This document shows, in pieces, positions 16,482 through 24,690 of a stretch of DNA of 64,000 nt (positions are counted from its first letter, which is position 1; each line of letters starts with the position of its first letter). The position numbers were made by a program, and so were the translations under genes. The stretch is from Lignipirellula cremea (lineage in GTDB: Bacteria; Planctomycetota; Planctomycetia; Pirellulales; Pirellulaceae), in the NCBI RefSeq assembly GCF_007751035.1, contig NZ_CP036433.1, positions 1,531,001 to 1,595,000 of the forward strand, read 5' to 3'. Under the pieces are notes generated by a model. It made no database searches. It was not told where the DNA came from and saw only the letters and a list, made by a program, of their open reading frames with translations.

Positions 16482-18005
16482 GTGTGAGCGTCACTTTTGT
16501 GGGTGGATTTTGTTAGTTTCGGTGCTTCTCCCAAAAGGCGTCCCATTGGTCCGGTTCGCTGAGGAACAGGGCGCGGAGGTGGCAGAGGGCGTCCGCGCCG
16601 TCGTTGCCCCAACGCATGCCGCTGCCGTTGAGGCGGTCGCCGACTACAGTCCGACAGGCCGACTCGATCGGACCGGAACCGATCTGCCAGCCGTTCTTCA
16701 CGTAGCTCGGGTAGTCCATCTTGTGCTGATGATTTTCAAAATATTGAACCGTGACGCGATACAGTTCACGCGTCGCCGCGATCGGTCCGGGGTCAATCTC
16801 TTTCAGCTGGGCCAGCACGGCTGGGCCGCCTTCATGCTTGAGCATGGGAGCGTGACGATCCATCCAGCTCTGGCGTTCATGCTCGTCGGCGAAGAGCGCC
16901 TTCGCCAGTTCCACCAGGTACTCTTTCACGTGCCAGAAGTCGATGATGATCGTGGCCAGCGGAAAGTTGCGGCGAAGGAATTGCTCCATGCCGTTGCCGC
17001 CGTCCGAGAGGGCGATTTGCACCTCGGCCTTGTCCCAGCCGACCTGTCCGGCTTGGCGACGAAGCTGCAGGCCGAGTTCGTTTAGCTCGTAAAAACCCGA
17101 CAAATAACGCGATTGATGCGGCTTCTTCTGTGTCTCATCATACTCGCTGTCGGGATTGTAGATCGACGCGACGTACGCCATGCGTCCCTCCACGCGACTC
17201 GCCTTGGGGCCTTGCCGGCGAACGCACTTCGCATCCAAACTGGCGTAAGCGCAGGTGCGGCCCAACGCATCGCGTTGCCACTTCCACTCGCGGTCCGCGC
17301 CGAACTTGATTCGGTCCTCCAGCAGTTTGCCGACCCGGGCGCCGGCATCTTCGGTGACGCGTTCGACGCTCGACTCACTGACGCGCAGACCGGTCATCTT
17401 GAGCAGCATGCGTTTCGCCGAGACCGCGAAACTCGACACCGTTCCGGCCAGCGACGAAAGCTCCGCCACGGCGGGCGAAAGGCAGCGTTTCGACAGCCCC
17501 AGTTCCTGATCCCAAGGCGACAATCCTTCACTGCAAACGGCGCAGTGGTAATAGGGGCGACGCACGCGAATGCCGCCTAATAGACAGGTGATCGTACGTC
17601 CTCGCCGTTCGACGAAGCGGGCGTCGTTCTGGCATTTCTGGCAGACGCAGCTAGCACCCTGGTACCCCTTTTTTTGCCGCGGCGTCGACCGCGGCTTGTA
17701 TCGCCTGGGCTCCGATGCGATGCACAATGTCGCGCGCTTCGAACTCTGTTTTGCCGAAGATTTGACTGTCGGGTTTGGAGGCCAACAGCACAGACAGTTC
17801 CACAAGATGCTTGTCCGCATTCGCCCGCAGATGTTGCAAAATAAGGTCCGCGCGTTCCTGCTGCTCAGGACTCAACTCCGCCGCCTTCGTCAGAGAGCCG
17901 TTCAACTTCGCCATGACACCATTCTCCACAAGCTGGAAATCGGGACGAAAAATCGACACCCCCTCATCAGAGCAAATTTCCCACCCACAATCGAGACGCC
18001 CACAC
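16482..18005 (-). mobile_element. ISKra4-like insertion sequence, complete with 9-bp target duplication
   Basis: A 1524-bp element carries a transposase on the minus strand. Its ends are imperfect inverted repeats: left GTGTGAGCGTCAC with TTGTGGGTGGATTTTG, right (reverse complement of 17971-18005) GTGTGGGCGTC with TTGTGGGTGGGAAATTTG. The direct repeat AGCTCTTTC flanks it exactly, at 16473-16481 and 18006-18014. The duplication fixes the borders and shows insertion as a unit, recently enough to keep the repeat intact. It landed between the envelope operon and a hairpin-type repeat, apparently without breaking a gene. Confidence 0.9.
16513..17914 (-). pseudogene. ISKra4-family transposase with a frame break at an A7 run
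   Basis: The N-terminal part starts at ATG 17914 (MAKLNGSLTKAAELSPEQQE) and stops at 17651. The C-terminal part continues in another frame to 16513. The frames meet at seven A on the coding strand (complement of 17669-17675). Removing one A joins ...AAAKKG to YQGASCVCQKCQND. The joined protein is about 465 residues with zinc-finger pairs (CVCQKC, HCAVC), a YASLDAKCVRRQG block likely holding the first catalytic Asp, LSDGGNGMEQF, IIDFWHVKEYL, and a C-terminal SGPIESACRTVVGDRLNGSGMRW. This may be a mutation, a read error, or frameshifting or transcript slippage at the run, which some elements use. Confidence 0.85.
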
Positions 18006-18014
18006 AGCTCTTTC
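18006..18014. repeat. Target site duplication, right copy
   Basis: AGCTCTTTC directly after the right end of the insertion sequence, identical to 16473-16481. Confidence 0.9.
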
Positions 18015-18021
18015 CCGCAGG

Positions 18022-18224
18022 CAGCCGAAGTCGCCAGACTTTGGTCAGCCATTCTAGTGGTGCGTCAAACTTCCATCTTCGAGTGAGCGATTTCGGCCGT
18101 GCTGCTGTGCTGCCAAAAAAACCGGGGGCTAGCGCCCGGCGGCTGATTTAGAGAAACCTGATTTTATGGTTTGACGCACCACCAGGCGAGGAAAGCAGCA
18201 ACCAGACTCTGGCGTGTTCGGCTA
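18022..18224. repeat. Hairpin-type intergenic repeat (type R), copy 2, split by a MITE-like element
   Basis: The left arm CAGCCGAAGTCGCCAGACTT (18022-18041) and the right arm ending in GACTCTGGCGTGTTCGGCTA (18205-18224) are inverted relative to each other, like the pairs at 5645 and 19669. The 132-bp family B element (18054-18185) lies between them, so the loop is far longer than in the other two copies. Confidence 0.7.
18054..18185. repeat. MITE-like repeat, family B, copy 2
   Basis: A 132-bp element with ends CTAGTGGTGCGTCAA (18054-18068) and TTGACGCACCACCAG (18171-18185). The interior GGGGGCTAGCGCCCGGCGG is shared with the copies at 5517 (inverted) and 44690 (same orientation, nearly identical). 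No coding capacity. Confidence 0.88.
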
Positions 18225-18235
18225 CGGCAGACGGC

Positions 18236-18868
18236 TCAGACCTCGAACAGGCCTTCGAGTTCTTGCCGCATGCGCCGACGAACGCGGTAGTTGGCTTGCC
18301 GCACGGCCTGCTCGCTCATGGCGACTGCGGCGGCCGCATCGCTGACGGGGCGTCCTTCCAGAGCGACCATCTCAAACGCCTGCCAGGTGCGGGCGCTGAA
18401 TTCAGGCCGGATACATTCCATCGCCCGCCGCACCAGCAACTGGCGATCGGCCTCAATCTCGGTCGCCGAGTCGTCGGGAAAGCAGGCGGCTTGCGGATCT
18501 TCGGCTGCCGGGTCAGCTGCGGCGTTCATGAGTTGCCGGGCTTCACTGCCGCCCTGGGCCTGAGGCTGGCGGTTCTGTTGGTGAAAAAAGTTCGCCGTTT
18601 TGCTGCGGGCGATCGTTCGCAGCCAGGCTCGGAAAGAGCCTTTGCGTTGCGGCTGGAACTTCAGCAGACCGGCCGCCACGGCGCGGAAGGTGTCCTGGAA
18701 CAGGTCTGGCAGGTCGCTGGCGGGGACGCCGGCCTGCTGGCACCAGCGATAGACCAGCGGGCCATACAGACGCACAATCCTCTCCCAAGCGTCCTGGTCG
18801 TTAGCCTGGGCCCGCTGCAGCAGACTTAACGAAGTCCCCTGCGAAAACGAATCGTTTTGATCGGCCAT
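18236..18868 (-). CDS. ECF-type RNA polymerase sigma factor
   Basis: A 210-residue sigma-70 family protein with regions 2 and 4 only. Region 2 spans about 25-95, including LYGPLVYRWCQQAGV, DLPDLFQDTFRAVA and the GSFRAWLRTIARSK stretch. Region 4 spans about 140-205, ending with a helix-turn-helix (AAAAVAMSEQAVRQANYRVRRR). The connecting segment is long (about 45 residues) with many Ala/Asp/Glu. No anti-sigma gene is adjacent. It lies 63 bases downstream of the microcompartment shell gene on the same strand, so the two may share a transcript. The family resembles ECF sigmas expanded in planctomycetes; targets are unknown. Confidence 0.88.
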   Translation of the reverse strand: MADQNDSFSQGTSLSLLQRAQANDQDAWERIVRLYGPLVYRWCQQAGVPASDLPDLFQDTFRAVAAGLLKFQPQRKGSFRAWLRTIARSKTANFFHQQNRQPQAQGGSEARQLMNAAADPAAEDPQAACFPDDSATEIEADRQLLVRRAMECIRPEFSARTWQAFEMVALEGRPVSDAAAAVAMSEQAVRQANYRVRRRMRQELEGLFEV

Positions 18869-18931
18869 AAGACAAGGCCGCCCTGCGTCAAGGAAAGCGA
18901 GGCTGGCCGCCGCCGGGCGACCGTCTGTTGG

Positions 18932-19558
18932 CTACTTGGGCAACAAGCTCAGCACGGATGCACTGGGCCGCGCGATCACATGCGCGGCGATCAGTTTGCC
19001 CAGTCCTTCGACTTTGGATTTCCCTGTTTCCACCGCTGCGGTGACCGCGGCGACGTCCCCTTTGATGACGATCGTGACATAGCCGCCGCCGAGTTTCTCT
19101 TTGCCGACGACTTCCACGTTTGCCGCTTTACAGGCGCTGTCGATCGCTTCGAATACGGCGGTAAAGCCTTGGGTCTCCAGGAAGCCTAGAGCAAACGGCG
19201 GTTCGGCCACGGCGGTCTCGCTTTCATTTTGGGTCTGGGGGTGATATACGGTCTGCTGGTTCATCAGGGGGCTGATCTCCGGACGACTGCGAATCGCCTG
19301 GAGGGCCTCTGCATCGGGGCGCGGCAGCACGCTGGTCAGGGGCTTGCCGCCCATTTGTTCGGCCATAGCGGTTCCTGCCTCGAGAGCGGCACGCACCTGG
19401 TCGAGCTCGCCGGTAATTTTAATGACGAAGCCAAGAAAGTCGTTCAGTTCTGCTTCCAGGACGCTGACCGAAGCGGCCTTGCCCATCACGTCGAGAGCGA
19501 CCATCGCGGGCGTATAGCCGGTGGTTTCTAAAATTCCCAAAGCTGACAAAGGGATCAC
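18932..19558 (-). CDS. Tandem-BMC-domain microcompartment shell protein (BMC-T type)
   Basis: A 208-residue protein made of two bacterial microcompartment domains, at about 4-82 (ALGILETTGYTPAMVALDVM) and 122-202 (FALGFLETQGFTAVFEAIDS, then EKLGGGYVTIVIKGDVAAV). They are joined by a 35-residue linker rich in Gln/Glu. Such tandem proteins form pseudohexameric trimers that tile the protein shell and may carry a gated central pore for metabolites. The start is GTG 19558 without a strong ribosome site. No BMC-H, BMC-P or encapsulated enzyme gene is adjacent, so this is a satellite shell gene. The class II aldolase at 58114 is a possible but distant functional link (inference). Confidence 0.88.
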   Translation of the reverse strand: MIPLSALGILETTGYTPAMVALDVMGKAASVSVLEAELNDFLGFVIKITGELDQVRAALEAGTAMAEQMGGKPLTSVLPRPDAEALQAIRSRPEISPLMNQQTVYHPQTQNESETAVAEPPFALGFLETQGFTAVFEAIDSACKAANVEVVGKEKLGGGYVTIVIKGDVAAVTAAVETGKSKVEGLGKLIAAHVIARPSASVLSLLPK

Positions 19559-19668
19559 TCACTAGGGGGAAAAAACGGACGACGGTACATTCTACCATGC
19601 GCCCTGGCAGGCAGCGCAGGAAATTTAACTGGCGAGAAAGCAGTCGCAGGAGCGGCACGAAGGCCGTC

Positions 19669-19741
19669 GCTGAACTCGCCAGAGTTTGGCGGGTGTTTCC
19701 CTGGTCCAGGATGCTGCGTCCATAGTCTGGCGACTTCGGCG
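19669..19741. repeat. Hairpin-type intergenic repeat (type R), copy 3
   Basis: CTGAACTCGCCAGAGTTTGG (19670-19689) and CATAGTCTGGCGACTTCGGC (19721-19740) are inverted arms with about 30 bases between them, matching the arm consensus at 5645 and 18022. It lies between the Maf stop and the shell-protein start, both on the minus strand. Confidence 0.65.
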
Positions 19742-19751
19742 ACGTGCTGAT

Positions 19752-20333
19752 TCAGCCGGGCGAGTAGTGCAGCTCGTCGAGCATTTCCGCCAGCAGTTCC
19801 AGCGGCAGGCCCACGACATTGCTTTCACTGCCGGCAAGCACCTGCAGCCAGTCGACGCCGTCCTGGTAGCCAAAGGCTCCGGCCTTCCCTTCCCAAAGCT
19901 CGGTATCTAAATAGTCTTCCAGCTGGGAGTCGGTCACCGCGTCCATTTTCAGCTTGGTCACGGCGACTTTCACGCGGGTTTCCTGGTCTCGCTGGCGGAT
20001 CAGGCACAGGCCGCTGTACACATGATGCACGCGGCCCCGCAGCAAACGCAGCATTTGCCCCGCATGCTCCCGGCTGGTTGGCTTTCCCAGGATTTGCCCA
20101 CAGCACTCGGCGACCGTATCGCATCCAATAATCAGGCCGCCCGAGCGGCGTTCCCCCACATCGGCCGCTTTTTGATAAGCCAGCCGGGCGACCAGTTCCG
20201 GCGGCGTTTCTTTACTGCAGATACCGCACTCGGCCGTATCCCGCGGCGGGTGGACTTCAAATTGATAACCGGCCGACGTCATCAAATCGCGACGACGCGG
20301 CGAGGTGCTGGCCAGAATCAGGGGAGTATTCAT
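19752..20333 (-). CDS. maf: Maf-like nucleotide pyrophosphatase
   Basis: A 193-residue Maf/HAM1-fold protein. LILASTSPRRRDLM at about 4-17 is the hallmark N-terminal loop, followed by ELVARLAYQKA, GCDTVAECCGQILGKP and the late GKAGAFGYQDG motif. Maf proteins hydrolyse non-canonical or standard dNTP/UTP to the monophosphate, and are linked to house-cleaning and to division arrest. The start ATG 20333 gives the normal family length; upstream codons are spurious. No partner is evident in the context. Confidence 0.9.
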   Translation of the reverse strand: MNTPLILASTSPRRRDLMTSAGYQFEVHPPRDTAECGICSKETPPELVARLAYQKAADVGERRSGGLIIGCDTVAECCGQILGKPTSREHAGQMLRLLRGRVHHVYSGLCLIRQRDQETRVKVAVTKLKMDAVTDSQLEDYLDTELWEGKAGAFGYQDGVDWLQVLAGSESNVVGLPLELLAEMLDELHYSPG

Positions 20334-20524
20334 CTCTCTATTATCCCTTTTTCTGCAGCAGCGCAAAGTGAACCGCTGCCCGCAATTTGCGGCTGCCAAA
20401 AATGGCCCCCTGACTTAACTTCTCCCGCTGCGGGATTGAATCCAGGGCCGCACCTGAATTAAGGTAAAGCCTGAGAATGCGGAAAAAGAAACAGAAATGA
20501 CCTCCTGCCCTGGCGACGAATTCT

Positions 20525-20818
20525 ATGCTTGACCCCGATCTGTTTGTGGGCGCCGTGGCGATTGGCGTGGGAGTCTGGGCACTCTGGTCGGCTTTCGCCA
20601 ATTTGAACTCTGCGTTTCAGCTGCATAAGGCCCAATGGCTGGAATCGCTGGTCGGTCGCATGGGCGCCCGCCTGGTTTATGCGATTGTGGGGCTCGGTCT
20701 GATTGCCCTGGGCGTCGCGATCGCGATGGGGTTTGGACCGAACAAATCGCCCTCGGCGGGTTCGCGTGAGAATGGCCGCCCGCTCCACGATGTGAGCCTG
20801 CTGCTGCCGCTTCTCTGA
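20525..20818 (+). CDS. Small membrane protein with two transmembrane segments
   Basis: A 97-residue protein, MLDPDLFVGAVAIGVGVWAL at its start. Two hydrophobic segments span about 6-24 and 54-75 (LVYAIVGLGLIALGVAIAM), with a loop between them containing FANLNSAFQLHKAQWLESL. The tail is polar and short. Function is not recognised. Both hydrophobic segments are well formed, which favours a real gene. It lies divergent from Maf. Confidence 0.65.
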   Translation: MLDPDLFVGAVAIGVGVWALWSAFANLNSAFQLHKAQWLESLVGRMGARLVYAIVGLGLIALGVAIAMGFGPNKSPSAGSRENGRPLHDVSLLLPLL

Positions 20819-21395
20819 ACCGGAGAAATCCGGGCGCTCCCCTTCTCGTTCGTCCTTGCGACTTGCTAGCCCCTGGCCGTGTCTTTCTTCCGGGCTCTTC
20901 GCTGCGCGCTGGAGGAGAAAACTGCGTCCCCCGTTTTGCTCATTTTCACTATCTCTCCAGGCGAGCATCCTGCCGGGAGAGGCTAAGGCGGGCGATCAGG
21001 GCGAGCTGTATTACCCAGAGGAGGGGGCGTGCTGACAGGGGGAAATTCGCCTGGTTCCGAGGGGAGCCACGCTCTTCTCCACAAGCAGGGGATGGGGCGG
21101 GATTCAGCCCCCAGTCTGTAAGATTGGGGTGTTTAGGTTGGCAATTTCGATTGAGCTGAAACTGCCGGTCAGAAAAAGTTTGCGGATTCCAGGTTTTCGC
21201 CAAACTCCAGCGAGTTTAACGACGATAACGATTTTACCGCCTGAACCAGGTTTGCGGCACGCGCTCTGGTTTAGCGGGGTTTCGGGGGAAACAAGGAAGT
21301 TGGTCCGCAAGCGGCGTGCGATCAGGTACTTAAAAATGATGCAATCAACCGACCGCACACACGCACAGAAACACTCCTTCAAGGAATGGTACTCG
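20819..21395. other. 577-base intergenic region, leader of the TolC-like gene
   Basis: No gene is supported here. In-frame codons run upstream of the TolC-like start, but they code for sequence without a signal peptide or family match. AT-richer stretches (about 21130-21230 and 21330-21365) before the TolC-like start may hold its promoter. No tRNA or riboswitch was recognised. Confidence 0.4.
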
Positions 21396-23693
21396 ATGAG
21401 CCGGCAACAACGCACCGTCCTGGCCCTACTCCTGATTAGTCAGATTGCCCTGGCGGGCTGCCGACCGATCCAGCCTCGCTATTTGCACAGCGACGGCGAT
21501 CTGTCGCACTACCTGGACTCTGCGACCGATCTGGAGTACCCCGATGTGGAGCAGGAACAGCTTCCCGACGCGGCGTTTTCGAACGCTCCGCTGACGATTT
21601 CGGATCCCGACTTCAGCAACTTCTGGGACGTCACCCTGGAAGAGGCCGTCTCGATCGCCCTGCAGAACAGCAAGGTGATTCGCACCACTTCTAACTCGCT
21701 GGCCACCAACCCCTCCGCCGCACGTGTGCCGGACGGGCTGCAGCGGAGTGCGGAAACGGCGCCGACTGTTTACGATCCGGCCGTGTTCGAATCGTCGCCC
21801 CAGGGCGTCGAAGCCGCCTTGTCGGAATTCGACGCACAGATCGTCGGTGGGATGAACGGCCTGGGCGGAGCCCCGATCGGTCGTCGTAACGGCGTGAACC
21901 AGATCGTCGGCGGCGTGGTGACACACATCCCGCAGAACCTGAACCCGGCCTTTGCCGGCTTGTTCGGTACGCAAGTGCTCGACCAGCAGCAATTGAACTT
22001 CAACGCGGAGATCTCGAAGAAGACCGCCACGGGCGCCACCTTCGCCATCCGTGAAATCAGCCTTTATAACTCCACCAACAGTCGTGGTGTGGGCGTGCCC
22101 AGCACTTGGACCTCGCAACTGCAGGTCGACGCCCACTTGCCTTTGTTGCGAGGCCGCGGCACGCTGATCAACCGCATCCCCACGGTGATCGCCCGAACCA
22201 ACACCGATATTGCCCTGGCCGACTTTGAAGCCAACGTGCGGAACCTGGTCTCCGATATTGAAAACCAGTACTGGAACCTGCACTGCTCTTACCGCTTCCT
22301 GGCCCTGCAGAAGAAAGCGCGCGACAACGCTCTGGCGACCTGGCGAATTGTCGAAACCGACACACGCCGCCAGGCTCATGAAAAAGCTCGTTCGCGTCAG
22401 CAGTACTTCCAGTTCCGGGCCCAGGTCGAGAGTGCTTTGAACGACCTGCAGCGGAACGAACATGTGCTGCGTTACCTGATGGGGCTGGCCGTCGCCGACG
22501 GACGCGTGCTGCGACCGATCGACGATCCGACCACCGCCCGCGTCGACTTCGACTGGACCACCGTCAACGCCGAAGCCCTCATGCGGACGCCCGAAGTGCG
22601 GGAACAGAAATGGCGCATCAAACAGGCGGAACTCAACCTGATCGCCGCCCGCAACAACCTGCTGCCGGAATTGAACGCCTATGCCCAGTACGAAGCGTTT
22701 GGCCTGGGCGACGAGCTGATCCGCGCCAGCGGCTCCGATCGCTTCCCCGCCACGGGTTCGACCGCCGTCGACGAAATGCTTTCGGGCGACTACCAGAACG
22801 TGCGGTTTGGTTTTGAGTTCTTCATGCCGGTTGGTTTCCGTGCGGAACTGGCGGGAGTGCGGAACGCTCAGCTGTCGCTGGCCCGGGATCATGCCCGACT
22901 GGAAGACCTGGAGCTGAACACTTCGCACCAGCTGGGTCAGGCGATCCGCGATCTGGACACCAACTACCACCTGCTGGAAACCCAGTTCAATCGCTGGCGT
23001 GCCGCGAAAGACGAAGTCGATAACCTGCGAGCCTTGTTCGAAGGCGGCCTGGGTTCGCTCGACATCCTGCTCGACGCCCAGATTCGTATCACCCTGGCGG
23101 AACAAGCTTACTACCAGTCGCTGTGCGACTACCAAAGGTCTATCGCCGCGGTGCACTATCGCAAGGGATCGTTGTTAGAATATGATAACGTCTACCTGGC
23201 GGAAGGCCCCTGGCCCGCCAAGGCCATGTGGGACGCCCTGGGCCATGCCCGTCGCCGCGACGCCGCCAAGTACGTCAACTACGGCTGGTCGCGACCGAAT
23301 GTCATCAGCCAGGGACAGACCTCGCAGATGCAGAACGGAGCCAGCGGCGAATTCCTCGAAGGATCGTTTGAGACCGAAGGCGCCTATGAAACGCTGGGAA
23401 CGCCGACCCCGATGATGCAGCCCCAGGGCAGCGGACGGCAGCCCGAAGTGATCGAAGCCCCTCAAGGCGAACCCCAGAATGGCTCCAAAATCCTGTACCA
23501 GGGTTCGCTCCCCAAGGCGCCGGTTCCGAGCCTCAAAGCTCCGCAACGCAGCATCCTGAATTCGGCCGCGGCCGCTCCCCAGCAGAGCACGCTGCAGCTG
23601 GTTAATCATTACGAGCCGATCGCTGACTCGGGCAATCATGAACCTGTCGCGAATTCATCGAATCGTCAAATTAATTGGCCTGCTGCAAAGTAG
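21396..23693 (+). CDS. TolC-family outer-membrane efflux lipoprotein
   Basis: A 765-residue protein. ATG 21396 is placed after AAGGA and gives a lipoprotein signal (QRTVLALLLISQIALAGC) with the acylated Cys22. The body matches the TolC/OMF family: paired long coiled-coil halves, LSDIENQYWNLHCSYRF-like helices with many Gln/Arg, and a C-terminal YYQSLCDYQRSIAAVHYRKG block. Residues about 110-230 form the first barrel insertion; the last 130 residues are a Pro/Gln-rich tail. It would form the outer-membrane duct for efflux or type I secretion. No inner-membrane pump or adaptor gene is adjacent, unlike typical operons. Its end overlaps the WYL regulator start by 56 bases. Confidence 0.85.
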   Translation: MSRQQRTVLALLLISQIALAGCRPIQPRYLHSDGDLSHYLDSATDLEYPDVEQEQLPDAAFSNAPLTISDPDFSNFWDVTLEEAVSIALQNSKVIRTTSNSLATNPSAARVPDGLQRSAETAPTVYDPAVFESSPQGVEAALSEFDAQIVGGMNGLGGAPIGRRNGVNQIVGGVVTHIPQNLNPAFAGLFGTQVLDQQQLNFNAEISKKTATGATFAIREISLYNSTNSRGVGVPSTWTSQLQVDAHLPLLRGRGTLINRIPTVIARTNTDIALADFEANVRNLVSDIENQYWNLHCSYRFLALQKKARDNALATWRIVETDTRRQAHEKARSRQQYFQFRAQVESALNDLQRNEHVLRYLMGLAVADGRVLRPIDDPTTARVDFDWTTVNAEALMRTPEVREQKWRIKQAELNLIAARNNLLPELNAYAQYEAFGLGDELIRASGSDRFPATGSTAVDEMLSGDYQNVRFGFEFFMPVGFRAELAGVRNAQLSLARDHARLEDLELNTSHQLGQAIRDLDTNYHLLETQFNRWRAAKDEVDNLRALFEGGLGSLDILLDAQIRITLAEQAYYQSLCDYQRSIAAVHYRKGSLLEYDNVYLAEGPWPAKAMWDALGHARRRDAAKYVNYGWSRPNVISQGQTSQMQNGASGEFLEGSFETEGAYETLGTPTPMMQPQGSGRQPEVIEAPQGEPQNGSKILYQGSLPKAPVPSLKAPQRSILNSAAAAPQQSTLQLVNHYEPIADSGNHEPVANSSNRQINWPAAK

Positions 23694-24612
23694 TACAGGA
23701 TTGCACGCCGGCGAACTCGCAGAACGCTGCGATGTGAGCCGGCGGACGATCTTTCGCGATCTGGACGCCTTGCGGCAAGCGGGCGTCCCGCTGGTCTTTG
23801 AACCGTCCCGGCAGGCTTACCATATTCCGGGCCAGTACTTTCTCCCCCCGACCAATTTCACCGCCGACGAAGCTTTGGCGGTGATCAGCTTGTGCCATCA
23901 ACTGGGCGGCCCTGACAAGCTGCCCTTCTTTGCCGCCGCCGCCAGTGCGGCCGTCAAACTGGAGCAGAATCTTCCCGGGCGCTTGCGATCTTATCTGCAC
24001 TCGCTCAGCACGGCGGTCAAAATCAAGATCGACGCCGCTAACCCGCTCGCCGGCAAGCAGCCCTTTTACGAGCAGCTGGTCTCCGCCATTTCGCAGCTCA
24101 AATCGGTCCGCATCACCTACGGCAGCCTGTCCGAAGGGGAAACGATCTCCACCCGGCTGAGCCCTTACCAGCTGTTGTTCCACTACCGCAGCTGGTATGT
24201 GATTGGGCGTTCCTCCCTGCATCGCAGCGTGCGCACCTTCAACGTCGGACGCATCGCCGAGCTGACACAGCTGGAAGACAAGTACCAGATTCCCCAAGGC
24301 TTCAGCCTGGACCGCCATCTCCGCAATGCCTGGCGAATGATTCCCGAACCGGGCCCCGACGCCAAAATTGTGATCCACTTCCAGCCGAAGGTCGCCCGTA
24401 ATGTGGCCGAAGTCCTCTGGCACAAAACCCAGCAGACGACCTTTCTTGACAACGGCGTGCTGGAGTTCCGCTGCACTGTTTCCGGGCTGGAGGAAATCTC
24501 CTGGTGGATTCTAGGATACGGCGACGAAGCGACCGTCAAAGAGCCGCCCGAACTGCGACAGCTGATTGTCCAGCGAGCCCGGCGCCTGCTTGCCCAGTAC
24601 GAAGACGAGTAA
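23638..24612 (+). CDS. WYL-domain transcriptional regulator (YafY-like)
   Basis: A 324-residue protein. An N-terminal winged helix-turn-helix covers about 5-60 (TGLHAGELAERCDVSRRTIF and RDLDALRQAGVP). A WYL domain spans about 140-225, with SPYQLLFHYRSWYVIGRSSL as the WYL-like core and a RTFNVGRIAEL block; a C-terminal WCX extension ends near 320. WYL domains bind small ligands or nucleic acids and regulate DNA damage, phage defence or metabolic genes. The start lies inside the TolC-like gene in another frame, so translation may be coupled. The target is unknown, and the TolC-like gene itself is a candidate. Confidence 0.88.
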   Translation: MNLSRIHRIVKLIGLLQSSTGLHAGELAERCDVSRRTIFRDLDALRQAGVPLVFEPSRQAYHIPGQYFLPPTNFTADEALAVISLCHQLGGPDKLPFFAAAASAAVKLEQNLPGRLRSYLHSLSTAVKIKIDAANPLAGKQPFYEQLVSAISQLKSVRITYGSLSEGETISTRLSPYQLLFHYRSWYVIGRSSLHRSVRTFNVGRIAELTQLEDKYQIPQGFSLDRHLRNAWRMIPEPGPDAKIVIHFQPKVARNVAEVLWHKTQQTTFLDNGVLEFRCTVSGLEEISWWILGYGDEATVKEPPELRQLIVQRARRLLAQYEDE

Positions 24613-24690
24613 CCCGCACACCGGCTTGGATCTTCCCCCAGCGCAGCAGCAGGGCCGCTCCCGCCCGATCACAATTGCCGGCCGTTCCCG

